Origin: Alopecurus myosuroides | Lineage: Eukaryota > Streptophyta > Magnoliopsida > Poales > Poaceae | Length of the DNA: 64,000 bases | Reading direction: 5' to 3' | Assembly: GCA_028641055.1 (NCBI GenBank) | Contig: CM054061.1 | Span: forward strand, 112,538,019 to 112,602,018 | Part shown: in pieces, positions 47,731-59,458 of the stretch | How the letters are laid out: each line of letters starts with the position of its first letter | How positions within the stretch are numbered: position 1 is the stretch's first letter | Notes under the pieces: generated by a model | Databases searched by the model: none | Told to the model about the DNA's origin: nothing | Seen by the model: only the letters and a program-made list of their open reading frames with translations | Position numbers and translations under genes: made by a program

Positions 47731-48856
47731 CATCTATTAAAAATTGATGGAATCTTTGCTATTTTCTTCTCGCCATCATTTGAGTTGTGGATCTCGCAGT
47801 TGCTGTAGACCCATGAGTGTCACAATAAGTTATCATAGCGAAGATCATTCATTCTCTAGATGAAAACTCAACAAACCCGGACACCAAATTGCAAACTTCA
47901 CAGTCCTCAATTGAGTTACAAATGCAAAACACAGGGCATATAACAACTACGAGATGTATAATTTTAAGAATGTGAAATAATATTGTTGCGGACTCCCCTT
48001 CATGATCAACTTCAGCCTTCCGCGGATTTTTATCTACACGAGAATCCCTTAAATCTAAAATTGCTCATGCACACAAGAACTGAGCTCTAAGCACACCACA
48101 TAGGCAGTTAACAAATAAGCAAACCCTATAGTGCATGATTTGTTCCAATTGCCATCTCCTATCACTTTAGGATCTGAACTAAACCCAGTCAGTTGCCCAT
48201 GTATGGAACACAAATAATTTGTTAGCAGCTGATCTGTAAAGTGATGAAGAGAACACACAAAGTCCATTAGTAACTGTTTATGCTTACATAGAGTAAAATC
48301 AAATACAATAAGTAGCAAATATAGCATAAGTTTACTGATTTGCAGACATATGTGCTAGGTACAGTAGATAATCTAAAGTGACAAGGCCATTGAAAAGCTC
48401 AGCATTTTTCAGTTACTTAACGAAGCCTAGCAGCAACATAATACCAATACACCCACCTTTCGTACCTATCTAATATCAAACCAAAATAAAAAGTTGTGTA
48501 TCAATATGAAAAAATCTTTGTTGCATCATTGAAGCTGGAAAAATAAAATATAGAACCATTCCAGTGGAGCTCCAAAAACCGAGTTATTGTATTTGTGCAG
48601 CATATCTCTGCCCATATAGTAATAAAGTATTGACACCTTTCAGCTTGTTAATGATAGAGTAAAATTTCCGACTTGCCTCAAGACCTGAGAGAATTTTCAA
48701 ATAAAGAAATGACCACCATGGCACCATCGTAATCAAGTGTTGTTCTTTTAGTGGAGTTTATCCAAGTTTATATACCTGAAGATAACAAAGTGAAACAGGA
48801 AAAATGTTGGCACTAACAATATTAACAGCAAATGCTAAAGTAGAATAGATTAGTAC

Positions 48857-50845
48857 CTGCCCAGCCTGTACTCAAAAGGTTTGGATCTAATGAGTCCAAT
48901 GATATTTTCCGAACTGCATGGCAGCGCCTAAAGATAGTTTCTCATCATAGTAAGTCTTAATTGTATGCAAGCAAGAGGTCATGTGCTGAAGGTTTTCATA
49001 TATTTATACCATGCCTATGTTGTCCAAGGGACACTATCCTATACAGCGTGATTTTAGGATTGACGTGGTTACCTAAAATGAAGTAAAGAGAAATCAAGTT
49101 TTTACCTGTCTAGTGACAAATACCAAGAGCCAACCGAGAAACAGAACCAGCAGAAAGCCCCAAGCCTTGCGCATAAGAATTAATATTTAATTACCCAAAA
49201 ATTATGGAGTGATCATTGCACATCTCCAAGGGTTCTCTTGGATTCCATTCAACTGACACTTCAGCTGATTCAATCTCGAGGAAGAAGCTGTAAAACATAA
49301 AAAAGAAAAGTCAGTATGGAGCCGGTGACGCGGATCTATGCCAGGGTCATTTACTTATACACGAGACAGTGTTCATGCCATCAGTCGTGACTCCTTCGCT
49401 GAACTCTCATGGCTCTGTGCCACGGCAGACGTGTCTTCAGCCCCCAGCAGGAAACCTGCCTATAGGCGCGGGGACCAATATGAATCCAAAAAATTTAAAC
49501 ACATCCTGACTAATAAAAGGACACGAATAACATGAACAACAAACCAAGGCAAGAAAGACAACTGTCAGATGACCGATTCAGCCACCTCGCCGAATAGCCA
49601 AGCTCGTAAAAAGAACACGCACGTATAACAAAGTCTCTCACTCCACATTGCAATGTTCATGCAGGTATCACATTATGTGAAAACATGAAAGTAAGTGAGC
49701 ATACTGCTGACTGCTAAATGATAGCTAGAAAATTAGAATTTAACCTGACATCCTAGTCCCAGAAGTAGAAACCCCTAATTGATACAATAAGCAAGCAATA
49801 TTTACTTATCTAAAGGAACACACTGCAATTCCCGAAAAAACCAGAGGTACATAATACACATGACAAAAAATAAGTCGCTAATCCCCACCAAATGTAACAA
49901 AACCTTGAACTAATAAACGTCGCGTACACGGTACCCCTCTCTGTAGTCGCATGCCATTGCTACCACTCCATGCCCTTTGGCTGTTGAAACTGCTGCATGT
50001 CGCTTAAGTCCTCAAACCGCTTCCTGTGACACATACAAACCACCTAATGAGATCAAATCACCACGCTAACAATTGCAGAGTGACGCAATTTCTAACAAAT
50101 TTAAAGGCAACTGTGTGGAACTCACTCACCTCTAGCATGGCAACTCGGTATCGTCGGCGAGCTGCGCAGGGCAGACAATGTCACATGACAATGCCAAAGG
50201 AAAATACATATACCTGTATCCACGCAGCAATATGAGTACAGAAATATTTTCAGATTTGCATTCCTAGTAGTGCGCATAATATTTTGCTAGTAGGCATTTA
50301 AACAAAATGTAGAGAGCACCATATTAATTAATCAGTTTCATACATTTGCGATCCATGGCAGAAAAGCATGACATACAAAGAGTGAAATAGAGAATAGCAG
50401 GTACACGTAACATTGGGACTCAACAGCAGCAAATAATGAGCAGAGACAGCGAGGCCCATGGAGAACTTGAGCTCCTCTTCCGCGCAGATGACCTGCACAG
50501 TTCAAACTGCATAGCATACGAGACAAAGTCCTCACCTACGTAGTAACCCTGCAGCCGTCGCAACACCCTCCGAATCTGCTCCAGCCTCCAGCCCCCTTTC
50601 GTGATCCTACATACACAGAAAAGAAGCAGCCAACAGATCTCAGTACCCGATTATTCCCGCCTGGCCCGCCCAAATTGAAAGGGGACGCCGCCACATATGG
50701 ATGGATGGCTTGCCGGCCAGCGCTCGTGGTGCCTCAAGAGGACGGACTTCAGGGAACAGTCGGGGCTGACTATGTCGATGAGGACGAGGCTGTAGGTGGA
50801 GGATAGATCCTGCAGGTAGTACTCCATCGCCCAATCGTATGTCAT
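48857..50845 (-). pseudogene. multi-exon gene or captured gene, unrecognised
   Basis: Several minus-strand blocks read as exons. 50845-50651 opens with MTYDWAMEYYLQDLSS. 50606-50536 lies between TATGTAG and GTGAGG and reads TKGGWRLEQIRRVLRRLQGY. 50023-49960 follows GTCACAG and reads KRFEDLSDMQQFQQPKGMEW then stop. 49287-49195 follows TTTTACAG and includes LEIESAEVSVEWNP. 49165-49106 encodes a hydrophobic stretch (WGFLLVLFLGWLLVFV), possibly a membrane helix. 48927-48857 reads HAVRKISLDSLDPNLLSTGW. Phases do not all join and the gap 49194-49166 (29 nt) is too short for a plant intron, so pieces are missing or two genes are mixed. The shared strand with the Helitron end at 47701 suggests capture; a decayed resident gene is also possible. 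Confidence 0.35.
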
Positions 50846-51129
50846 CCGCGCAATTTTATTCCCACCATCGCGGCGCTCTTCCGTCTATTTCCCCGCGCCG
50901 CCGTCGCGGTGAAGAGGCAGCTCGCCGAGGTGGAGTGTCGTCGTGTGATTCGAAGGGGAGGGGACAAAAGGAGGCGAACGACTCACCGTTAGAGAGGGTG
51001 TCGTTGGTTGGCCTTCTACGGGCCCAAATTAACCACATGCCACCGATTTGTTCTGCAGAGAAGCGTCCCTAGGACATCCAGCCCAGGCCGGATCGGACGG
51101 TGAGAGAACGAGATTAGGAAAATGGACGG

Positions 51130-51540
51130 CTCCAAACATTGATGGTGTGAGAGAGCTCGGTTTTGGCTCAGTTTTAATACCCCTAATAGATAATAATTGC
51201 TGCCCTTGCATATCCCTACAGACTTGTGAGTACGCTCTTGAAGCAGAGTTTGCGGCCATAGAAGAGGGATTGAAACTTTCCATACACTGGTCACCAAAGC
51301 CAATTATCTTAGAATCTGATTATGCAGAGGCGATCAAGATGATACATGGAAATGCTCCCAATACGTCACGTCATGCAAGGCTCATAAGCATGATAGCTGG
51401 AATCTTAGAGAAAGAGAGATAACAATACGGAAGGTGATCCGTGAGGCAAATGGCGAGCCATGCATGGCTTCATTTCTGCTTCGGTCCTTCCCCTTTGGCC
51501 TCCTCGACCAATCACATCGCTCGAAACACTCTTCGTATAA
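51130..51540 (+). pseudogene. LINE-type RNase H fragment
   Basis: YALEAEFAAIEEGLKLSIHW and PIILESDYAEAIKMIHG match the plant RVT_3 RNase H domain found at the 3' end of LINEs. A frameshift near 51420 leads to ITIRKVIREANGEPCMASF, the normal domain end. No RT lies upstream. Stand-alone RNase H proteins of this family also exist in plants, so origin from a host gene cannot be excluded. Confidence 0.55.
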
Positions 51541-51635
51541 ACGTATAATACTAGTAGCAGCGAGCCGTAGGAGCCGTAGGCTTAGCCGATGAGCCGCTAG
51601 CCGACCAAATATTAGATGCGAAAATAATGAGACGG

Positions 51636-51712
51636 GGAGGATTCGAACTCGGGACATACAGTTTGCCGCACACGCGTGGAAGCCACTAGCACTGCTAAAC
51701 CTACGTGTCAAT
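51636..51712 (-). other. tRNA-like pol III promoter remnant
   Basis: On the minus strand TTTAGCAGTGCTAGTGG (A-box-like) is followed by GAGTTCGAATCC (B-box-like). As at 36374, there is no full cloverleaf. It lies just upstream of the AP2/ERF gene and points away from it. Confidence 0.35.
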
Positions 51713-51847
51713 CTAGTCGCGGAAGGGTAGATATCCTGCCCTACGCGCCCCTGTGGCCCACGGGCAAACCCTATTCCGCGTGGCACACGCTCGTCTGTGG
51801 CCCACGGCCCACACGTGGTCAGCGCAACCCTAAAACGAGCCGCCGCG

Positions 51848-51893
51848 CTCCTTTAATACCACCGCCCGCTCCTTTAATACCACCGCCCGCTCC
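51848..51893 (+). promoter_or_regulatory. duplicated 21-bp promoter motif of the AP2/ERF gene
   Basis: CTCCTTTAATACCACCGCCCG occurs twice head-to-tail about 100-135 bases before the ATG. CTTTAATA is the only TATA-like sequence here, so each copy could position transcription. The function is inferred. Confidence 0.4.
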
Positions 51894-51984
51894 TCGTCTT
51901 CCACCTCTGCCACTCGCCCACTCCACTGTCTCCTCTTCTTCCCTCCACCCACCACCGCACACAGCTAGCCGCCGCCGCCGCACT

Positions 51985-52758
51985 ATGGCCGGAGGATCCC
52001 GCCGCCAGTCCCCATCGCCGGCCCGCAGCGGCATCCGATTGGGAGCGGGGCACATCGGCTCCTCCTCCCAGGCCGGGAGCTCCCGCCGTCGTTCCCCTCC
52101 ACGGATCCGCAGCGCCGGCTCCTCCTCGCGCGCCGGTTGCTCCTCGGGTGGCGGCGCCGACATCCCACTTCTTACTCCGCCGAAGAAGTACCTCGGCGTG
52201 CGCCAGCGGAAGACGGGGTGGGCGGCCGAGATCACCGACCGGGTCAACCACAAACGCCTGTGGATCGGCACCTACCCGACGGCGAGGCAGGCGGCGAGAG
52301 CCTACGACAACGAGACGAGGCGTCTCCACGGCCCGACGGCGCGGGTGAACTTCCCCGAAGGCTTCCCCGACGACGACAAGCCGGAGCTGGGGCCGGTGGA
52401 TCTCCGCGTGGCCACCCCACGCGAATATCGCGAGGACGGCAAGGCGATGGAGCTCCTCCAGGCGCAGAGGTCCGACAAGGCCTGGATGGAGACCGTGCTG
52501 GTGAAGTGCCCGGGCTTCGTCGACGAACAGCGCGCCGAGCTGGAGGCGATTGAGAAGAAGCGCCGCCGTGGGCCGCCGCAGGTCGTGAAGGAGGAGCCGC
52601 AGGTCGTGAAGGAGGAGCCGCAGGTCGTGAAGGAGGAGCCGTCGTGGATGCGCTACGTCGTCGGGCCACCTTATGTCGACCTCGTCAGCGAGAGCGAGGA
52701 GGACGACGAGGTCGACTGGAGCACGCTGGAGGCGGAGTGCACCGACGACAGCGACTAG
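51985..52758 (+). CDS. AP2/ERF-family transcription factor
   Basis: A single-exon gene of 257 residues. The start is chosen at CACTATGGCC because upstream codons are low-complexity 5' UTR. Residues 1-65 are Ser/Arg-rich. The AP2/ERF DNA-binding domain spans about 68-124: KYLGVRQRKTGWAAEITD, RLWIGTYPTARQAARAYD and GPTARVNFPE. It keeps the WAAEI and WIGTY blocks and the AYD helix. Residues 198-219 hold three tandem QVVKEEP units. Each contains VKEE, matching the sumoylation consensus (hydrophobic-Lys-x-Glu). The C-terminus is strongly acidic (SESEEDDEVDW), as in activation domains. Strong third-position GC bias fits a grass gene. It should act in the nucleus on GCC- or DRE-type elements; the subgroup is unclear. 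A poly(A) signal AATAAA lies at 52929. Confidence 0.88.
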   Translation: MAGGSRRQSPSPARSGIRLGAGHIGSSSQAGSSRRRSPPRIRSAGSSSRAGCSSGGGADIPLLTPPKKYLGVRQRKTGWAAEITDRVNHKRLWIGTYPTARQAARAYDNETRRLHGPTARVNFPEGFPDDDKPELGPVDLRVATPREYREDGKAMELLQAQRSDKAWMETVLVKCPGFVDEQRAELEAIEKKRRRGPPQVVKEEPQVVKEEPQVVKEEPSWMRYVVGPPYVDLVSESEEDDEVDWSTLEAECTDDSD

Positions 52759-52950
52759 TACTCTGTGTCATCACTTAGGTTTAGCGCGTGCGCTGTGTCG
52801 TGTCAGTCGCTGTGTGCGTTGTGTCCGGTGTGTGTCGTGTCACAGAGTGCGCAGTTATGTAAATTAGGTGGTAGTTTTAATTAAGTGGTCGTGTTCGTGT
52901 CGTGTTATGTCGACGTGCCTATGTGTTTAATAAAATGTGTGTTTCAAATG
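52759..52950 (+). other. 3' UTR of the AP2/ERF gene (approximate)
   Basis: GTGT/CGTGT-rich sequence follows the TAG stop and leads to AATAAA at 52929-52934. The exact cleavage site is unknown. Confidence 0.45.
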
Positions 52951-53754
52951 TTTTAAGATTTCAAATATGCTTGTAGACCACTACATAAAATGATAGATCA
53001 TGTAGAATCAGGTCAAGCTCCGGCACAACAGAAGGCGTTTCCGGTCTGGCTGCCGGCTCCAACCGATCAAGACCGGTTCCAGTACCGGTCTAACAGACTT
53101 GAAAACCAACCAGCGCAGAGAAAACCTCAACAGCCATTTTTTTAAGTTTTCAACGGTCATATTTCAGATTCTCCGCTTAAAAAATGAGATTTGCGCGAAG
53201 GTTGTGAATAAGAGTTTAATTTATAACATGTGTCCATTAATTAAAAAAAAACAAGTATTCATATATTGCAAACGCAAACAAAAATACTTACTTCCAACAT
53301 AATTAACTTCTCTTACATAGGACTGACAAAATTTAAATAGCAAATAATACTAATAAATGGAAACGATTTGACCTTATCCAAACCGCCGGCCTGCCCCACC
53401 CCGTATGTTTACACTGTCTTCATAGGTAAGTTCCGATATTTTAACCCCATTTCATCATAGCATTAAAAATATTTTAAAATCTTTTAAAAAATGTGAAACA
53501 GTGGCATTATATCCATGTTTGTTAATGATATCATGTGTGCAAATTTTGAAATTAATTTGGAGACAAGACGGTCTTTCCCTAAGAAGTTTAATTTTACGAT
53601 CATCTCTAAATTACCTCAAATTTGTTGTACATTGTGTCTAACGTGTACAAACAGAAATACCAAAGAATAAATGAAAACCAAAAGCATTATATACATTTTA
53701 AATCCTTACAAAATATGCAAAACATTAGCATTTTATCCATGTTTGTTAATGACA
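52951..53754. other. AT-rich intergenic sequence
   Basis: No gene, RNA or terminal repeat was recognised. A sequence resembling the GGTAAGTTCCGATATTTTAAC phrase recurs, diverged, in the 54400 and 54750 repeats. Confidence 0.4.
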
Positions 53755-55383
53755 TCATGTATAAAATTGTGGGTCCACGTGCTCGTAAGGTGGCAGACCT
53801 AGATGGCGAAGAGTGGTACATGCGTGTACACAATCCTGAAGGTGATGAATGTAGATCTATATGGGCATAACAACTATTGCATATGGGTCCACAAACCTGT
53901 AGGTGATGGATGCAATGCTATAAGGGCGTGGCAACTGTTGCATGTGGGTCCACGTGACCGAACTGTAGTGGCGGCAGACCTAGATTGGTAAGAGTTCTAC
54001 CACCACCACCTTTCGGGCACGTGGACCACTTGCAGCAGTCGCTATGTTCATGCGGGTCCACAACCCTGGAGGCGATGGATTCAAAGCTATATGAGCATAG
54101 CAACTGTTACATATGGCCCACGTGGGCCATAGCAATTGTTGCATGCGGGTCCACGTGTTTAAGAGGTATCGGTGGCAGTCCTAGATAGCTAAGAGCGGTA
54201 CATGACGGTCCACAACCCTGAAGGTGATTAATTCACAACATGCAATGATAGACCAATAGGAAATGTAATTAAATAATTTTAACAAAATGCAACGTAAACA
54301 ATGGACATGCAACCCGAAAAAATAATACACAATAAGCATGACTATATATACATGGTATGTAACATGTAGGAAACTTATATAGCAAAGAATAACATGAAAT
54401 TATAAGTTTACACTGCCCCTTCTACGGTAAACTTCGGTCTTATCATCTTGGTTTCCGTTAGACGCTATAAATTGTAGAAAGTTCAAACAACTGTAGAACC
54501 TTCAAATTCTCTATACATATGTGTAGGTGTGATCATGTTTGCAAAATTTCAGATGATTTGGATGAGGTTGAAAAAATCACCTTTCTAGAAAAACTGGTTT
54601 AAGTGAGACCAGACGGTCTTTCACTAGGAATTTGATTTTTTTTCGATCGTATCTAAATATCTTCTAATTTTTTATACATGGTTTGTAACATGTAGGAATC
54701 TTATATAGCAAATAATAGCATGAAATTATAAGTTTACACTGCCCCTTCTACGGTAAACTTCGGTGTTATCATCTTGGTTTCCGTGAGACGCTATAAATTG
54801 TAGAAAGTTCAAACAACTATAGAGCATTCAAATTCTATATATATGTGTGTAGGTGATCATGTTTACAAAATTTCAGATGATTTGGACGAGGTTGAAAAAA
54901 TCACCTTTCTAGAAAAACTGGTTTAAGTGAGACCAGACGGTCCTGGAACAACCCTGGAGGCGATGGATTCAAACCTATATGAGCATAGCAACTGTTACAT
55001 ATGGCCCACGTGGGCCATAGCAATTGTTACATGTGGGTCCACGTGTTTAAAAGGTATCGGTGGCAGTCCTAGATAGCTAAGAGCGGTACATGACGGTCCA
55101 CAACCCTGAAGGTGATTAATTCACAACATGCAATGATAGACCAATAGCAAATGTAATTAAATTATTTTAACAAGATGCAACGTAAACAATGGACATGCAA
55201 CCCGAAAAATTAAGACACAATAAGCATGACTATATATACATGATATGTAACATGTGGAAACTTATATAGCAAAGAATAACATAAAATTATAAGTTACATC
55301 GTTGCGTGTGGGTCCACGTGTGCCATAGGTGGTACGGGGCATACCCTACCACCTTCCACTCGCCGTGGACCCGCATGCAACGA

Positions 55384-57765
55384 TTGGATAAGACCGGTAC
55401 ATGTGGGTCCACGACCATGAAGGTGGTAGACGAGAAGCTAGGTCCGGCATTACGCCCGTTTTTCATTTGGGTCCAGGTGCCACAAAGGCGACGGACGCAG
55501 AACTATGTGGTCGGTACATCGTTGCGTGTGGGTCCACATGTGTCGTAGGTGGTACGGGGTAGACCCTACCACCTTACACTCGTCGTGGACCCGCATGCAA
55601 CAAAGCAACGCTACCAGGGCACCCCATTTATACTCTTTGTGCATGTGGGTCCAGCTGCGTCGCTCCTAACCGTTTTGCTACGCATCTGCCCTCCGCCAGT
55701 GACGCATGGATCGACGTGAACCACTCCTAGCTAGCGAGGTCCATTCATCCGTAGCCATCGTGCATGTCGAACTCACCCAGCTGGCTAAGTGTATGCGGGT
55801 CCACGTGCCCGAGCGTGGTCGTCGGAGACCTACGGTTGGATAAGACCGGTACATGTGGGTCCACGACCATGAAGGTGGTAGACGAGAAGCTAGGTCCGGC
55901 ATTACGCCCGTTTTTCATTTGGGTCCAGGTGCCACAAAGGCGACGGACGCAGAACTATGTGGTCGGTACATCGTTGCGTGTGGGTCCACATGTGTCGTAG
56001 GTGGTACGGGGTAGACCCTACCACCTTCCACTCGTCGTGGACCCGCATGCAACAAAGCAACGCTACCAGGGCACCCCATTTATACTCTTTGTGCATGTGG
56101 GTCCAGCTGCGTCGCTCCTAACCGTTTTGCTACGCATCTACCATCCGCCAGTGACGCATGGATCGACGTGAACCACTCCTAGCTAGCGAGGTCCATTCAT
56201 CCGTAGCCATCGTGCATGTCGAACTCACCCAGCTGGCTAAGTGTATGCGGGTCCACGTGCCCGAGCGTGGTCGTCGGAGACCTACGGTTGGATAAGACCG
56301 GTACATGTGGGTCCACGACCATGAAGGTGGTAGACGAGAAGCTAGGTCCGGCATTACGCCCGTTTTTCATTTGGGCCCAGGTGCCACAAAGGCGACGGAC
56401 GCGGAACTATGTGGTCGGTACATAGTTGCGTGTGGGTCCACATGTGTCGTAGGTGGTACGGGGTAGACCCTACCACCTTACACTCGTCGTGGACCCGCAT
56501 GCAACAAAGCAACGCTACCAGGGCACCCCATTTAGACTCTTTGTGCATGTGGGTCCAGCTGCGTCGCTCCTAACCGTTTTGCTACGCATCTGCCCTCCGC
56601 CAGTGACGCATGGATCGACGTGAACCACTCCTAGCTAGCGAGGTCCATTCATCCGTAGCCATCGTGCATGTCGAACTCACCCAGCTGGCTAAGTGTATGC
56701 GGGTCCACGTGCCCGAGCGTGGTCGGCGGGGACCTACGGTTGGATAAGACCGGTACATGTGGGTCCACGACCATGAAGGTGGTAGACGAGAAGCTAGGTC
56801 CGGCATTACGCCCGTTTTTCATTTGGGTCCAGGTGCCACAAAGGCGACGGACGCAGAACTATGTGGTCGGTACATCGTTGCGTGTGGGTCCACATGTGTC
56901 GTAGGTGGTACGGGGTAGACCCTACCACCTTCCACTCGTCGTGGACCCGCATGCGACAAAGCAACGCTACCAGGGCACCCCATTTATACTCTTTGTGCAT
57001 GTGGGTCCAGCTGCGTCGCTCCTAACCGTTTTGCTACGCATCTGCCCTCCGCCAGTGACGCATGGATCGACGTGAACCACTCATAGCTAGCGAGGTCCAT
57101 TCATCCGTAGCCATCGTGCATGTCGAACTCACCCAGCTGGCTAAGTGTATGCGGGTCCACGTGCCCGAGCGTGGTCGTCGGAGACCTACGGTTGGATAAG
57201 ACCGGTACATGTGGGTCCACGACCATGAAGGTGGTAGACGAGAAGCTAGGTCCGGCATTACGCCCGTTTTTCATTTGGGTCCAGGTGCCACAAAGGCGAC
57301 GGACGCGGAACTATGTGGTCGGTACATCGTTGCGTGTGGGTCCACATGTGTCGTAGGTGGTACGGGGTAGACCCTACCACCTTACACTCGTCGTGGACCC
57401 GCATGCAACAAAGCAACGCTACCAGTGCACCCCATTTAGACTCTTTGTGCATGTGGGTCCAGCTGCGTCGCTCCTAACCGTTTTGCTACGCATCTGCCCT
57501 CCGCCAGTGACGCATGGATCGACGTGAACCACTCCTAGCTAGCGAGGTCCATTCATCCGTAGCCATCGTGCATGTCGAACTCACCCAGCTGGCTAAGTGT
57601 ATGCGGGTCCACGTGCCCGAGCGTGGTCGGCGGGGACCTACGGTTGGATAAGACCGGTACATGTGGGTCCACGACCATGAAGGTGGTAGACGAGAAGCTA
57701 GTTCCGCCATGACGCCCGTTTTCATTTGGGTCCAGGTGGCACAAAGGCGACGGACGCAGGCTAAG
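55384..57765. repeat. 452-bp tandem array, five full copies and a part
   Basis: Units start with TTGGATAAGACCGGTACATG at 55384, 55836, 56288, 56740, 57192 and 57644; the period is exactly 452 bp each time. Copies differ at only a handful of positions, so expansion was recent. The sixth copy breaks off at about 57765. Confidence 0.92.
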
Positions 57766-58733
57766 AGTGGTACATGTGGGTCCACAACCCTGAAGGGGAT
57801 GGATGCAAAGCTAGATGGGCATATAAACTGTTGCATGTGGGTCCACATGCTCGAAAGGTGGCAGACCTAGAAGGCTTAGAGTGGTACATGTGGATCCACA
57901 ACCCTGAATGTAGTTGATGCAAAGCTAGATGGTCATATCAACTGTTGCATGTGGGTCCACGTGTCCGAACGGCGGTGGTGGCAGACCTAGATGGCTTAGA
58001 GTCGTACATGCGGGGTCCACAACCCTAAAGGTGACGAATGTAAAGATAGCTTTGCATAGCGATTGTTGCATTTGGGTCCACGCGCCCGAAAGGTGGTGGT
58101 GGCGGACCAAGATGGCTAAGAGTGGTACATGCAGGTCCACAGCCCTGGATGTGATGGATGCAACGGTAGATTATCATAGAAAGTGTTGCGTGTTGGTCCA
58201 CGTGTCCGAAAGGTGGCGGAAGATGGCTAAGAATAGTACATGCTGGTCTAGAACCCTGGAGGCGATGGATGCAACGCTAGATGGGCATAGAAACTGTTGC
58301 GTGTGGGTCCACGTGACCGAAAGTGGTACATGCGTGTAAGCAATCCTGAAGGTGATGAATGTAGATCTATATGGGCATAACAACTATTGCATGTGGGTCC
58401 ACAAACCTGTAGGGGATGGATGCAATGCTATAAGGGCGTGGCAACTGTTGCATGTGGGTCCACGTGACCGAACTCTAGTGGCGGCAGACCTAGATTGGTA
58501 AGAGTTCTACCACCACCACCTCTCGGGCACGTGGACCACTTGCAGCAGTCGCTATGTTCTTGCGGGTCCACAACCCTGGAGGCGATGGATTCAAAGCTAT
58601 ATGAGCATAGCAACTGTTACATATGGCCCACGTGGGCCATAGCAATTGTTACATGTGGGTCCACGTGTTTAAGAGGTATCGGTGGCAGTCCTAGATAGCT
58701 AAGAGCGGTACATGACGGTCCACAACCCTGAAG
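57553..58733. repeat. duplicated block, copy one
   Basis: This block recurs 1906 bases further right (59459-60639) almost without change, including the CCACAACCCTGAA at its right edge. After 58733 the two copies diverge abruptly. Confidence 0.88.
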
Positions 58734-59458
58734 GTGATTAATTCACAACATGCAATGATAGACCAATAGCAAATGTAATTAAATTATTTTAACAAGATGC
58801 CACGTAAACAACGGACATGCAACCCGAAAAAATAAGACACAATAAGCATGACTATATATACATGATATGTAACATGTAGGAAACTTATATAGCAAAGAAT
58901 AACATGAAATTATAAGTTACATCGTTGCGTGTGGGTCCACATGTGCCATAGGTGGTACGGGGCATACCCTACCACCTTCCACTCGCCGTGGACCCGCATG
59001 CAACAAAGCAACGCTACCAGGGCACCCCATTTATACTCGCTAAGTGTATGCGGGTCCACGTGCCCGAGCGTGGTCGGCGGAGACCTACGGTTGGATAAGA
59101 CTGGTACATGTGGGTCCACGGCCATGACGGTGGTAGACGAGAAGCTAGTTCCGCCATGACGCCCGCTTTCATTTGGGTCCAGGTGCCACAAAGGCGACGG
59201 ACGCAGAACTATGTGGTCGGTACATCGTTGCGTGTGGGTCCACATGTGCCATAGGTGGTACGGGGCATACCCTACCACCTTCCACTCGCCGTGGACCCGC
59301 ATGCAACAAAGCAACGCTACCAGGGCACCCCATTTATACTCTTTGTGCATGCATGTGGGTCCAGCTGCGTCGCTCCTAACCGTTTTGCTACGCATCTGCC
59401 CTCCGCCGGTGACACGCATGGATCGACGTGAACCGCTCCTAGCTATCGAGAGGTCCAT

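Noticed and set aside
49166..49194. A 29-nt intron in the gene at 48857-50845
   Set aside because: Below the workable size for plant introns; more likely a deletion joining two pieces.
50265..50278. CTAGTAGTG as right terminus of the second CACTA
   Set aside because: It lacks the TTTCTTGTAGTG context and no subterminal ATGACGAT motifs lie beside it.
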